Notes under the pieces: generated by a model | What the model was told of the DNA's origin: nothing | What the model saw: only the letters and a program-made list of their open reading frames with translations | Database searches by the model: none | Origin: Bradyrhizobium lablabi | GTDB taxonomy: Bacteria; Pseudomonadota; Alphaproteobacteria; Rhizobiales; Xanthobacteraceae | Direction: 5' to 3' | NCBI RefSeq assembly: GCF_900141755.1 | Contig: NZ_LT670844.1 | Span: forward strand, 4,092,001-4,156,000 | DNA length: 64,000 nucleotides | Program-made: the position numbers and the translations under genes | Shown here: one piece after another, positions 8,723-17,853 of the stretch | How positions within the stretch are numbered: the first letter of the stretch is position 1 | How the letters are laid out: every line of letters begins with the position of its first letter

Positions 8723-10165
8723 TCACATATTGTAGGCCCGCTCGGTGTGCTCGGTGATGTCGAGGCCTTCGCGTTCGGTCTCGACATTGGCGCGCAGGCC
8801 GACGATGACGTCGACGACCTTGTAGAGGATCGCCGAGCCGATGCCGGACCACACCAGCGTGGTGCAGACGCCCCAAATTTGCGAGATCATCTGCGCCGAG
8901 AAGTCGTAGTCGGCGATCTTGCCGGCGGTGTAGTCCATGATGCCGGTGCCGCCGAGCGCCGGGTTGACCAGGATGCCAGTGCCGAGTGCGCCGACGATGC
9001 CGCCGATGCAGTGGACGCCGAACACGTCGAGCGAGTCGTCATAGCCGAGCGCGTTCTTCACCACGGTGACGAAGAACAGGCAGACCACGCCGACCACGAG
9101 ACCGAGCACGATCGCGCCCATCGGACCGGAGTAACCGGCCGCGGGCGTGACCGCCACAAGTCCCGCCACCGCGCCCGAAATCGCGCCGAGCACGGAAGGA
9201 TGGCCCTTGATGATCCACTCCGCGAACATCCACGACAGCGCTGCGGCTGCGGTCGCGACGAAGGAGTTGGTCATGGCGAGCGCCGCGCCGCCATTGGCCT
9301 CTAAGTTCGATCCGGCGTTGAAGCCGAACCAGCCGACCCAGAGCAGCGAAGCGCCGATCATGGACATGGTCAGCGAGTGCGGTGCCATCAGATCCTTGCC
9401 GAAACCGGTACGCTTGCCGATCAGGAGCGCGCCAACGAGACCCGCGATGCCCGCGTTGATGTGCACCACCGTGCCGCCGGCGAAGTCGATCGCGCCCTTC
9501 TTGAAGACCCAGCCGGCGTCGGCGTTGACTTCATCGAGCTTGGCTTGCGCCGCGGTCTTCGCTGCCGCGTCAGTCGCCGCAGCGAGTGCCTTGACCGCAT
9601 CCGAGATCGCGTCCGGTCCGGCCCAGTACCAAACCATGTGCGCGATCGGGAAATAGATCAGCGTCACCCACAGCGGGATGAACAGCGCGACCGCCGAGAA
9701 CTTCATGCGTTCGGCGAAGGCGCCGACAATGAGGGCCGGCGTGATCGCCGCAAACGTCATCTGGAAACAGACGTAGACCAGTTCCGATATGTTGGCGTCG
9801 ACGCTGAAGGTGGCCGCCTTGGAGTCCGGCGTCACGCCCATCAGGAAGGCCTTCGAGAAGCCGCCGATGAAATCGGATCCGCCGGTGAAGGCGAGGCTGT
9901 AGCCGTAAAGCGCCCAGATCACGGTGACGATGCACACGGTGTAGAACACCTGCATCAATACCGAGAGCATGTTCTTGGATCGGACCAGACCGCCGTAGAA
10001 TAGCGCAAGGCCCGGGATCGTCATCAACAGCACCAGCACCGTCGAGGTCAGCATCCAGGCATTGTCGCCCTTGTTGACGGTTGGCTCTGCATAGGCGGCG
10101 GTCGCGGCGAACAGGCCGACTGCGAGGGCCGCCAATCCCGCGCTATAGGGACGTTTGAACGTCAT
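8723..10165 (-). CDS. amtB: ammonium transporter AmtB
   Basis: A 480-residue inner-membrane ammonium channel. It has an N-terminal signal-like segment ending ATAAYAEPT, then eleven predicted membrane helices. Family motifs are present, including the early PGLALFYGGLVR and the later DFAGGTVVHINAGIAGL. ATG 10165 follows AGGAGT and is the start; the frame is open further upstream into glnK. It lies 37 bp downstream of glnK in the conserved glnK-amtB operon, whose PII product plugs the channel when nitrogen is plentiful. A strong terminator follows. Confidence 0.96.
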   Translation of the reverse strand: MTFKRPYSAGLAALAVGLFAATAAYAEPTVNKGDNAWMLTSTVLVLLMTIPGLALFYGGLVRSKNMLSVLMQVFYTVCIVTVIWALYGYSLAFTGGSDFIGGFSKAFLMGVTPDSKAATFSVDANISELVYVCFQMTFAAITPALIVGAFAERMKFSAVALFIPLWVTLIYFPIAHMVWYWAGPDAISDAVKALAAATDAAAKTAAQAKLDEVNADAGWVFKKGAIDFAGGTVVHINAGIAGLVGALLIGKRTGFGKDLMAPHSLTMSMIGASLLWVGWFGFNAGSNLEANGGAALAMTNSFVATAAAALSWMFAEWIIKGHPSVLGAISGAVAGLVAVTPAAGYSGPMGAIVLGLVVGVVCLFFVTVVKNALGYDDSLDVFGVHCIGGIVGALGTGILVNPALGGTGIMDYTAGKIADYDFSAQMISQIWGVCTTLVWSGIGSAILYKVVDVIVGLRANVETEREGLDITEHTERAYNM

Positions 10166-10202
10166 TTGTTTTACTCCTGATTGAATTGGGTTGGGCGCGA
10201 AA

Positions 10203-10541
10203 TCAAAGGGCCGCGGCATCGGCCTCGCCGGTGCGGATACGAACCGCATGGTCGAGGTTGATGACGAAGATCTTGCCATCGCCGATCTGTCCGGTTTTCG
10301 CGGCCGAGGTGATGGCATCGATGGTCTTGTCGACCTGGTCCGAGGCGACAGCAACCTCGATCTTGATCTTGGGCAGGAAGCTCACCGCGTATTCAGCACC
10401 GCGATAAATTTCCGTATGGCCCTTCTGCCGGCCATATCCCTTGACTTCCGTCACCGTTAGTCCGTGAACGCCAATGGCGGTCAGGGCGTCGCGGACTTCT
10501 TCGAGCTTGAATGGCTTGATGATCGCCATAACAATTTTCAT
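10203..10541 (-). CDS. glnK: PII nitrogen regulatory protein GlnK (amtB-linked)
   Basis: A 112-residue PII trimer subunit, full length. The T-loop [19 protein letters not shown] contains the uridylylatable tyrosine in [12 protein letters not shown], and the B-loop [15 protein letters not shown] binds ATP and 2-oxoglutarate. It senses nitrogen and energy status and blocks AmtB. It is the first gene of the glnK-amtB unit, with a sigma-54-like site about 105 bp upstream. The gene at 10941-11279 is a close paralog. Confidence 0.95.
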   Translation of the reverse strand: MKIVMAIIKPFKLEEVRDALTAIGVHGLTVTEVKGYGRQKGHTEIYRGAEYAVSFLPKIKIEVAVASDQVDKTIDAITSAAKTGQIGDGKIFVINLDHAVRIRTGEADAAAL

Positions 10542-10646
10542 GGGTCCTATCCCCGCTTGGGCCCGGTCGAGCGTTGACCGGGCGTTCTTGACTGAGGTTC
10601 ACCACGCGGAGAAAGTTCACTACGCGGGTACAGCCGGGCCGATAGA

Positions 10647-10663
10647 ATCAAATGCCGTGCCAG
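10647..10663 (-). promoter_or_regulatory. sigma-54 (RpoN)-like promoter for glnK-amtB
   Basis: Read on the minus strand the site is TGGCACGGCATTTGAT. The -24 half TGGCACG is a perfect match, and the -12 half TTGA differs from TTGC at one base with correct spacing. It lies 106 bp upstream of glnK. An NtrC/RpoN promoter is expected for glnK-amtB operons. The rest of the 10542-10940 gap holds no gene I can support. Confidence 0.5.
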
Positions 10664-10940
10664 ATCGATCAGACTCCCTAACGGACTATGAACGCGGACC
10701 TTTTCAGGCTTTCCGGGATTAGGTCCAACCTGCGTTATTCGGTCGCGCCTAAAGCCTAGCCATCCCTGCCTAATTCTCTAGCACGCCTGACTCCCGACAT
10801 AATCATGCCCACGACGAGAGCAGAAAAAAGGTATCTGGATAGAGATTTCAGCAAAAAAGTGTCCACGCATTGCGAAAAGCCCGGTCCGTCCAGCCGGTGA
10901 TTTCGTGCGTGGCTGCCGGGCGCCGGGGATTTGCGCGAAT

Positions 10941-12413
<1,473 letters not shown>

Positions 12414-12446
12414 TGACGCGCTTTACTTGATGACGCGCTCTACTTG
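12414..12446. repeat. tandem 17-bp duplication at the tesB 3' end
   Basis: TGACGCGCT(T/C)TACTTG occurs at 12414-12429 and again at 12431-12446, differing at one base. The second copy contains the tesB stop codon, so the duplication extends tesB 3' sequence into the gap between convergent genes. Confidence 0.7.
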
Positions 12447-13300
12447 CGCTGGCGGATCGAGCCTTCCTGGGCGACGGACGCCACCAGCGTGCCGTCGGGC
12501 TTGAAGATCAGGCCGCGCGTCAGCCCGCGGCCACCTTGTGCGCTCGGCGAATCCTGCGCGTAAAGCAGCCATTCGTCGGCGCGGAACGGGCGGTGAAACC
12601 ACATCGCGTGATCGAGGCTTGCCGGCATCATGCGTTTGTCGAACAGCGTGCGGCCGTAGCGCGCCATCACGGCATCGAGCAGCGAGAAATCCGACGCATA
12701 GGCGAGCGCACACATATGCGTGGCCGGATCGTCAGGCAGTTTCGCGGCGGTGCGGATCCAGACATGGATGCGGCCGTCATCGATCTTCTGGCCGAAATAG
12801 CGCCCGAGCTCGACCGGGCGCAGTTCGATCGGCCGGTCCGACTCATAGTAACGCCGGATGAATTCCGGCATCTCGCGGAACATCGGCTGTTTTGCCACTT
12901 CCTCGGCGGTGAGTCTTTCCGGCGGCGGCACGTCGGGCATCTTGTCCTGATGATCGAACGCGCTTTCTTCCTCGACATGAAACGACACCATGATCGAGAA
13001 GATGGCATTACCGTGCTGGATCGCGGTGACGCGGCGGGTCGAATAGCTCTTGCCGTCGCGTAGCCGCTCGACCTCGTAAATGATCGGAATCTGCGGATCG
13101 CCGGGAAGAATAAAATAGCAATGCAGCGAATGCGGCAGCCGGCCTTCGACGGTGCGGCACGCCGCCACCATCGCCTGCCCGATCACCTGTCCGCCGAACA
13201 CCCGCTGCCAGCTCGTCTTCGGGCTGTTGCCGCGAAACAGATTAACCTCGAGCGGCTCGAGATCGAGAATCGAAATCAGGTCGATCAGGCCATTGGACAT
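12440..13300 (-). CDS. tesB: acyl-CoA thioesterase II
   Basis: A 286-residue double-hotdog thioesterase that hydrolyses acyl-CoAs to free acid and CoA. Characteristic segments are FRGNSPKTSWQRVFGGQVIGQA near the start, LHCYFILPGDPQIPI, and the C-terminal hotdog with SLDHAMWFHRPFRADEWLLY, which supplies the catalytic Asp. Length and order are typical of TesB. The start MSNGLIDLISILDLE is standard. It converges on the GYF-domain gene. Confidence 0.95.
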   Translation of the reverse strand: MSNGLIDLISILDLEPLEVNLFRGNSPKTSWQRVFGGQVIGQAMVAACRTVEGRLPHSLHCYFILPGDPQIPIIYEVERLRDGKSYSTRRVTAIQHGNAIFSIMVSFHVEEESAFDHQDKMPDVPPPERLTAEEVAKQPMFREMPEFIRRYYESDRPIELRPVELGRYFGQKIDDGRIHVWIRTAAKLPDDPATHMCALAYASDFSLLDAVMARYGRTLFDKRMMPASLDHAMWFHRPFRADEWLLYAQDSPSAQGGRGLTRGLIFKPDGTLVASVAQEGSIRQRK

Positions 13301-13323
13301 GACGGCGCCTTCATTGCCTTAAA

Positions 13324-13404
13324 GTCATTCCGGGGTGAGGCAAAGCCTCGAACCCGGAATCTCGAGATTCCGGGTTCACGCGAAGCCGCGCGCCCCGGAA
13401 TGAC
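13324..13404. repeat. palindromic repeat between tesB and ubiH-like gene
   Basis: GTCATTCCGGGG at 13324 and CCCCGGAATGAC at its end are perfect arms. Inside lies a second palindrome, AACCCGGAATCTCGAGATTCCGGGTT. It sits between divergent gene starts. Confidence 0.8.
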
Positions 13405-13495
13405 GATCTGGGGGGCTAAGAGCCTTGCTTCGCGTCACTGTTTCGCCCAGCTATAGTCATGTAGCAAGTATAGTCTGACGGCGTGAGTGAGTAAG

Positions 13496-14716
13496 ATGTC
13501 GGCACAGCGAAGCATTGTCATTGGCGGCGGCGCGTTCGCAGGGCTCGCGCTCGCGCTCGCGCTGCGTCAGGCCCTTGGAACTGACATTCCGATTATTGTC
13601 GCCGATCCCGCCCTGGGGTCAAAGCCGAGCCGCGATCCGCGCGCGACCGCGATCGTCGCGGCTTGCCGCCGGCTGTTCGAGGCGCTCGGGGTGTGGGATC
13701 AGGTCGCAAGCGCGGCGCAGCCGATCCTCGACATGGTGGTCACCGATTCCAGGCTGGAAGACGCGACCCGTCCGGTATTCCTGACCTTCGCCGGGCATGT
13801 CGAGCCCGGTGAACCGTTCGCGCATATGGTCGAGAACCGCCATCTGATCGACGCACTGGTTGCGTGCGCCGAGACTGAGGGCGTCGAACTCAGCGCCACC
13901 GCGGTGAAGGATTTTGTCTCCCGCGCCGACGGTGTCGATGTGACGCTGGCGGACGGCCGCGTGATCGCGGCAAGCCTGTTGGTGGCGGCCGACGGCGCGC
14001 GCTCAAAGCTCCGCGAACGCGCCGGGATCGCCACCCATGGTTGGGAATACGATCAATCCGGCATCGTCGTCACCGTCGGCCATGAGCGTGATCATGGCGG
14101 TCGTGCCGAGGAACATTTTTTGCCCGCAGGGCCTTTTGCCATTCTTCCGCTGGCGGGAAAACGCTCCTCACTGGTATGGACCGAGAAACGCAACGAGGCG
14201 GCGCGCATCGTCGCCCTGAGCGAAGAAGAGTTTCACGGCGAGCTCGAGCAGCGTTTTGGCCTGCATCTCGGCGAGATCAAGGCGCTCGACAAGCCGCGCG
14301 CGTTTCCGCTTGGATATTTCGTGGCGCGCTCGTTCATCGGCGAACGGCTGGCGCTGATCGGCGACGCCGCGCATGTGATTCACCCGATCGCTGGGCAGGG
14401 GCTCAATATGGGCCTGAAGGATGTCGCGGCCCTTGCCGAGGTCGTCGTCGATGCCGCAAGGCTCGGCATGGATCTTGGACAAGCCGATGTGCTTGAGCGC
14501 TATCAGCGCTGGCGGCGGTTCGACACCATGGCGATGGGGCTTGCGACCAATTCGCTCAATCTGTTGTTCTCGAACAAATCGACGTTGTTGCGCACCGTGC
14601 GCGATATCGGCCTCGGGCTCGTCGATCGCGCGCCGCCCCTGAAAAGCCTGTTCATCCGCCAAGCCGCGGGATTAGCGGGCGAAGTGCCGCGGCTGTTGAA
14701 GGGCGAGGCGCTTTAG
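13496..14716 (+). CDS. UbiH/UbiF/COQ6-type FAD-dependent hydroxylase
   Basis: A 406-residue flavoprotein monooxygenase of the ubiquinone-ring hydroxylase family. Visible motifs are the dinucleotide-binding IVIGGGAFAGLALALAL at the N-terminus, the DG motif VAADGARSKLRERAGI near residue 165, and the GD motif LIGDAAHVIHPIAGQGLNMG near 290. Which ring carbon it hydroxylates cannot be told. ATG 13496 is the family-like start; GTG 13487 would add three residues. It is divergent from tesB across a palindromic repeat. Confidence 0.9.
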   Translation: MSAQRSIVIGGGAFAGLALALALRQALGTDIPIIVADPALGSKPSRDPRATAIVAACRRLFEALGVWDQVASAAQPILDMVVTDSRLEDATRPVFLTFAGHVEPGEPFAHMVENRHLIDALVACAETEGVELSATAVKDFVSRADGVDVTLADGRVIAASLLVAADGARSKLRERAGIATHGWEYDQSGIVVTVGHERDHGGRAEEHFLPAGPFAILPLAGKRSSLVWTEKRNEAARIVALSEEEFHGELEQRFGLHLGEIKALDKPRAFPLGYFVARSFIGERLALIGDAAHVIHPIAGQGLNMGLKDVAALAEVVVDAARLGMDLGQADVLERYQRWRRFDTMAMGLATNSLNLLFSNKSTLLRTVRDIGLGLVDRAPPLKSLFIRQAAGLAGEVPRLLKGEAL

Positions 14717-14726
14717 CGAGCGAATG

Positions 14727-14785
14727 GCGAATAGGGAGTAGCGAATGATAATTTCTCCATTCGCTATTCGCAACTCCCTATTCGC
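14727..14785. repeat. inverted repeat between convergent genes (GCGAATAGGGAGT arms)
   Basis: GCGAATAGGGAGT at 14727 and ACTCCCTATTCGC at 14773-14785 form perfect outer arms, with inner GCGAAT / ATTCGC pairs. It fills the gap between the convergent hydroxylase and Trm112-like genes and could act as a bidirectional terminator hairpin. Confidence 0.75.
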
Positions 14786-14793
14786 CTGCCTCT

Positions 14794-14991
14794 TCACTCG
14801 ATCTTCCGCGCCTCTTCCGGCAGCATGATCGGAATGCCGTCGCGGATCGGATAAGCGAGCTTTGCGGAACGCGAGATCAATTCCTGCCGCGCCGCGTCAA
14901 ATTCCAGCGGGCCCTTGGTCAGCGGACAGACCAGAATTTCCAACAGTTTTGGGTCGACGGTGCCTTCGAGGCGTTCGGGCGGGGAACTCAT
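14794..14991 (-). CDS. Trm112 family protein
   Basis: A 65-residue protein with the family core [19 protein letters not shown] and [16 protein letters not shown]. In eukaryotes and archaea Trm112 is the activating subunit of several methyltransferases; the role of short bacterial homologs is unsettled. Only one Cys is present in the CP motif, so the zinc knot is degenerate. ATG 14991 gives the normal family length; the open frame continues upstream without credible coding. Confidence 0.88.
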   Translation of the reverse strand: MSSPPERLEGTVDPKLLEILVCPLTKGPLEFDAARQELISRSAKLAYPIRDGIPIMLPEEARKIE

Positions 14992-15059
14992 GCGTTGGTC
15001 TCCGGCTGGATCGTTCACTTCTGGTAGCATATTCGATTGAAACGTGAAGCGGCGCAGCG

Positions 15060-15596
15060 TTATCGCAAGGCCATTTTGGTGAGCTCGTCGAGCACGGCTG
15101 CCTGTCGCGCGCGCGGCAAGGGCTTGTCCGACAGCGCAAAGCCCAAAAACGCCCAATAGAAGATTTGCGCGCGGGCACGTGCTACGTCGGGCGCAAGCCC
15201 CGATGCCCGGAGCAGGCGTTCCACGTAGCTCAGCCGGCGCCGGTCGATGGCCTGCACCGCGACTCGAGCCTTTGGATCATGCGTCGCCCAGCTCCGCACC
15301 GCCTTCTCCAGCGTCAGCCTGCCGCCGAATGCCTGCCGCAGCAGCACCACAAGGGCGTTGTCTTGATCTGAGACGGCCTCGAGATTGGCAATGATCTGTT
15401 CGGCCGCAACCTCGCGCCAATGTTTCAGGATCGCTGAGTGAAACGCGCCGATATCGGCGAAATGCCAGTAAAAACTGCCGCGCGACACTCCCATCGCTTT
15501 CGCGAGCCGCTCGGCTTTCAACGCCGTAAAACCGCTTCTTGCCAGCGTCTTGAGGCCCTGATCGAGCCAGTCTTTTGCGGAAAGTTGATCGCTCAT
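15060..15596 (-). CDS. TetR family transcriptional regulator
   Basis: A 178-residue TetR-type repressor. The N-terminal helix-turn-helix spans [31 protein letters not shown], followed by an all-helical ligand domain of unknown specificity. ATG 15596 gives the normal length. Two near-identical palindromes lie in the 91-bp gap to the divergent membrane-protein gene, one 22 bp upstream of this start. The protein therefore probably represses both its own gene and the divergent one. Confidence 0.9.
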   Translation of the reverse strand: MSDQLSAKDWLDQGLKTLARSGFTALKAERLAKAMGVSRGSFYWHFADIGAFHSAILKHWREVAAEQIIANLEAVSDQDNALVVLLRQAFGGRLTLEKAVRSWATHDPKARVAVQAIDRRRLSYVERLLRASGLAPDVARARAQIFYWAFLGFALSDKPLPRARQAAVLDELTKMALR

Positions 15597-15617
15597 GTCC
15601 CTGCCTGCGACAATCCA

Positions 15618-15635
15618 CCATACATGACTGTATTG
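15618..15635. promoter_or_regulatory. probable TetR operator, copy 1
   Basis: CCATACAT-GA-CTGTATTG is an 18-bp imperfect palindrome differing at three positions from the perfect copy at 15662. It lies close to the tetR start, where binding would autoregulate. Confidence 0.65.
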
Positions 15636-15661
15636 ACGTGGGCCAGCGTCTATCCTACTCA

Positions 15662-15679
15662 CCATACAGCACTGTATGG
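15662..15679. promoter_or_regulatory. probable TetR operator, copy 2 (perfect palindrome)
   Basis: CCATACAG-CA-CTGTATGG is a perfect 8+2+8 palindrome immediately before and partly overlapping the GGAGG ribosome-binding site of the divergent membrane-protein gene. Binding here would block its expression. Centres of the two copies are 44 bp apart, about four helical turns. Confidence 0.75.
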
Positions 15680-15687
15680 AGGAACCG

Positions 15688-16038
15688 ATGCGCGACCTCT
15701 TGCTGCAATGTTCCGGCCTGCTCGCGATCGCGGCGGCGCTGATCCACGGCGCGATCGGCGAAATCAAAATACTGCCGCGCCTCACCATCGAGCCGGCGCG
15801 ATTGCGCACCCTGATCCGGGTGGTCTGGCAGGCCAGTTCCGTGGCGTGGATCGGGTGCGGCGTGCTCTTGATCGCCGCTCCCTGGATGGCCTCTGAGCCC
15901 GCGCGGCACTGGATCATTGTGACCATGGCGTGCGTATTTGCATTGAGCGCGATGGGCAACGCCCTCGCCTCGCGTGGCCGGCATTTTGGCTGGATGGCGC
16001 TCAGCGCGGTGGTCGCGCTGGCGGTCGCGGGATACTGA
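15688..16038 (+). CDS. small membrane protein under probable TetR control
   Basis: A 116-residue protein with four predicted membrane helices (about residues 5-22, 42-62, 72-90 and 96-115) and no recognised catalytic motif. ATG 15688 is chosen because GGAGG stands six bases upstream; ATG 15676 lies before that site. It is divergent from the TetR gene and is its most likely target. Small four-helix proteins next to TetR regulators can be transport or stress proteins, but no function can be assigned. Confidence 0.75.
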   Translation: MRDLLLQCSGLLAIAAALIHGAIGEIKILPRLTIEPARLRTLIRVVWQASSVAWIGCGVLLIAAPWMASEPARHWIIVTMACVFALSAMGNALASRGRHFGWMALSAVVALAVAGY

Positions 16039-16053
16039 GGCGACTTGCCGTTG

Positions 16054-17400
16054 TCATTGGCGTGTCACCCGCCAGATCGTGCCGTTTCCGTCTTCCGAGA
16101 ACAGCAGCGCGCCGTCATGCGCGACCGCGACACCAACGGGCCGTCCCCACACCCGGGAATCATCGATGACAAATCCGGTGACAAAATCCTGATATTCGCC
16201 GGTGGGCACGCCGTCTCTGAGACGAATGCGGATGATCTTGTAGCCGGTGCGCTTTGAGCGGTTCCATGAGCCGTGCTCCGCCGCGAATCCATCGCCACGA
16301 TATTCGCCGGGAAACGCGCTGCCGTTGTAGAAGGTGAGCCCCAGCGAGGCGGAATGCGCCTGGATCAGAACGTCTGGCGTGGTGACCTTGCCCTTCAAAT
16401 CGGGACGTTCGCCCACGTGCCGCGGATCTTCGTTGTTGCCGATATAGTACCACGGCCAGCCGTAGAACCCGCCCTCGCGTACCCGCGTCACATAATCCGG
16501 CACCAGATTGTCGCCAAAACCATCGCGCTCGTTGGTCGAGCAATACACATCCCCGCTTGAGGGATGAACCGCGAGCCCGACACAATTGCGGATACCACTG
16601 GCAAAGATGCCCGCGGGTTTTCCATCGGGCTCGAACATCAGCACATCGGCGCGATCGGTTTCGCTTCCCCAGCTAGCGCCGAGCGGGTGGTTCGCATTCC
16701 AAGCCGGCAATCCGCCTGGCGGGCTTCCCATCCCTTCCGCGTCATTGCCGGCCGAGCCGACCGATACCAGCATCCGCTTGCCGTCCTGGGTGAACACGAT
16801 GTCCCTGGTCGAGTGTCCGTAGCCATGCGGCAACTCCGCAACGACGGTTACGGGTTTTCCGGTGGCCTTGAGATCCCCCGCTTTGTAGGGAAAGCGAAGG
16901 ACGCTATCGGTGTTGGCGACGTAAACCCATTGGGGATTGTCTCCACTCGGATAAAAGGCAATCCCGAACGGCTGCTTCAGCCCGCTCGCGTAGATCTCGT
17001 TCGCGGAAGGTTTTGCGGCGCCGTCGGCGGCGCGTAACACGCGAATTCGTCCCGACCCGGTTTCGGCGATGAAGATGTCGCCGTTCGGCGCCAACCGCAT
17101 CTGGCGCGGTCCGCTCAGTCCCTCGGCGAATAATTCGATCTTGAATCCGGCTGGAACTTGCGGAAGCGCCCCCGACGGGCGCTTGACGACGCGGGAGACG
17201 TTGGCAGATGAGGGCGTTGCCCCGGGCCGCGGCAGGTCTTCAGGCTTTATCAGGCGCATCACGCCGGGCCGGTCGGTGCGCCAGTCACCAAACGCGGCGC
17301 TGCCCAAAAGCGGCCCCGATTGGGCCAGCGCGTGGCTAACGCCGGCGCCGGCGAAAACCGCTGCCGCCAATAGGCATAAAGGCCGATTGTGCAAGCGCAT
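16054..17400 (-). CDS. periplasmic PQQ-dependent sugar (sorbosone-type) dehydrogenase
   Basis: A 448-residue exported beta-propeller of the soluble glucose/sorbosone dehydrogenase family. A signal peptide ends near residue 26 (VSHALAQ). Family segments include GPRQMRLAPNGDIFIAETGSG, IFASGIRNCVGLAVHP, GFYGWPWYYIG and AAEHGSWNRSKRTGYKI. Such enzymes oxidise aldose-type substrates with PQQ and pass electrons to the respiratory chain, but many homologs have no known substrate. It converges on the small membrane-protein gene. A homolog lies at 36464-37720. Confidence 0.85.
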   Translation of the reverse strand: MRLHNRPLCLLAAAVFAGAGVSHALAQSGPLLGSAAFGDWRTDRPGVMRLIKPEDLPRPGATPSSANVSRVVKRPSGALPQVPAGFKIELFAEGLSGPRQMRLAPNGDIFIAETGSGRIRVLRAADGAAKPSANEIYASGLKQPFGIAFYPSGDNPQWVYVANTDSVLRFPYKAGDLKATGKPVTVVAELPHGYGHSTRDIVFTQDGKRMLVSVGSAGNDAEGMGSPPGGLPAWNANHPLGASWGSETDRADVLMFEPDGKPAGIFASGIRNCVGLAVHPSSGDVYCSTNERDGFGDNLVPDYVTRVREGGFYGWPWYYIGNNEDPRHVGERPDLKGKVTTPDVLIQAHSASLGLTFYNGSAFPGEYRGDGFAAEHGSWNRSKRTGYKIIRIRLRDGVPTGEYQDFVTGFVIDDSRVWGRPVGVAVAHDGALLFSEDGNGTIWRVTRQ

Positions 17401-17553
17401 GATCCTTCAATCCTTCCATATATTCCAACCGCGGCGTTCAACATTCGTACATGTCTTCGTTACCCGGCGGCCGCGAACTTATAATCTATCTAAGGTGGGC
17501 CGGTTTCCGATCGTCACGCTTGACCTCTCTGCCCGCGATTGAAAATACAAGCC

Positions 17554-17835
17554 ATGGCAAGCACCAAACCAACTGACGCCCGCCCGCAGATGCCGCTGGG
17601 ATTGGCCCAACGCGGCTACTCCGGCGTGATCCAGCATCTCGCGGCGGATGATTCGGGCTCGGCGCTTTCCGCCATCGAGCTCGAAAGCCGTCTGATCGAG
17701 CTCGGCTTCGTGGAAGGCGCCAAGGTCGAGGTGCTGCACGAAGGCATTGTCGGGCGCGACCCGATCGCGGTCCGCATCGAGAATGTCACGATCGCGGTGC
17801 GCCGGCGCGAGGCGATGGCCGTTATCGTCGCCTGA
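17554..17835 (+). CDS. feoA: ferrous iron transport protein FeoA
   Basis: A 93-residue SH3-like protein that assists FeoB. It has an N-terminal extension, then the core RGYSGVIQHL, ESRLIELGFVEGAKVEVLHEGIVGRDPIAVRI and TIAVRRREA. ATG 17554 is the likely start; TTG 17539 would add five residues. feoB follows after 18 bp in the same operon. No Fur or Irr box was recognised in its own upstream region. Confidence 0.94.
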   Translation: MASTKPTDARPQMPLGLAQRGYSGVIQHLAADDSGSALSAIELESRLIELGFVEGAKVEVLHEGIVGRDPIAVRIENVTIAVRRREAMAVIVA

Positions 17836-17853
17836 CGGAACTGGACTGCCGCC

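Noticed and set aside
17440..17553. A possible Fur or ICE box upstream of feoA
   Set aside because: No palindrome with TAGAA-N3-TTCTA or a Fur-type repeat could be found; any iron control of feoAB is not visible in the sequence.
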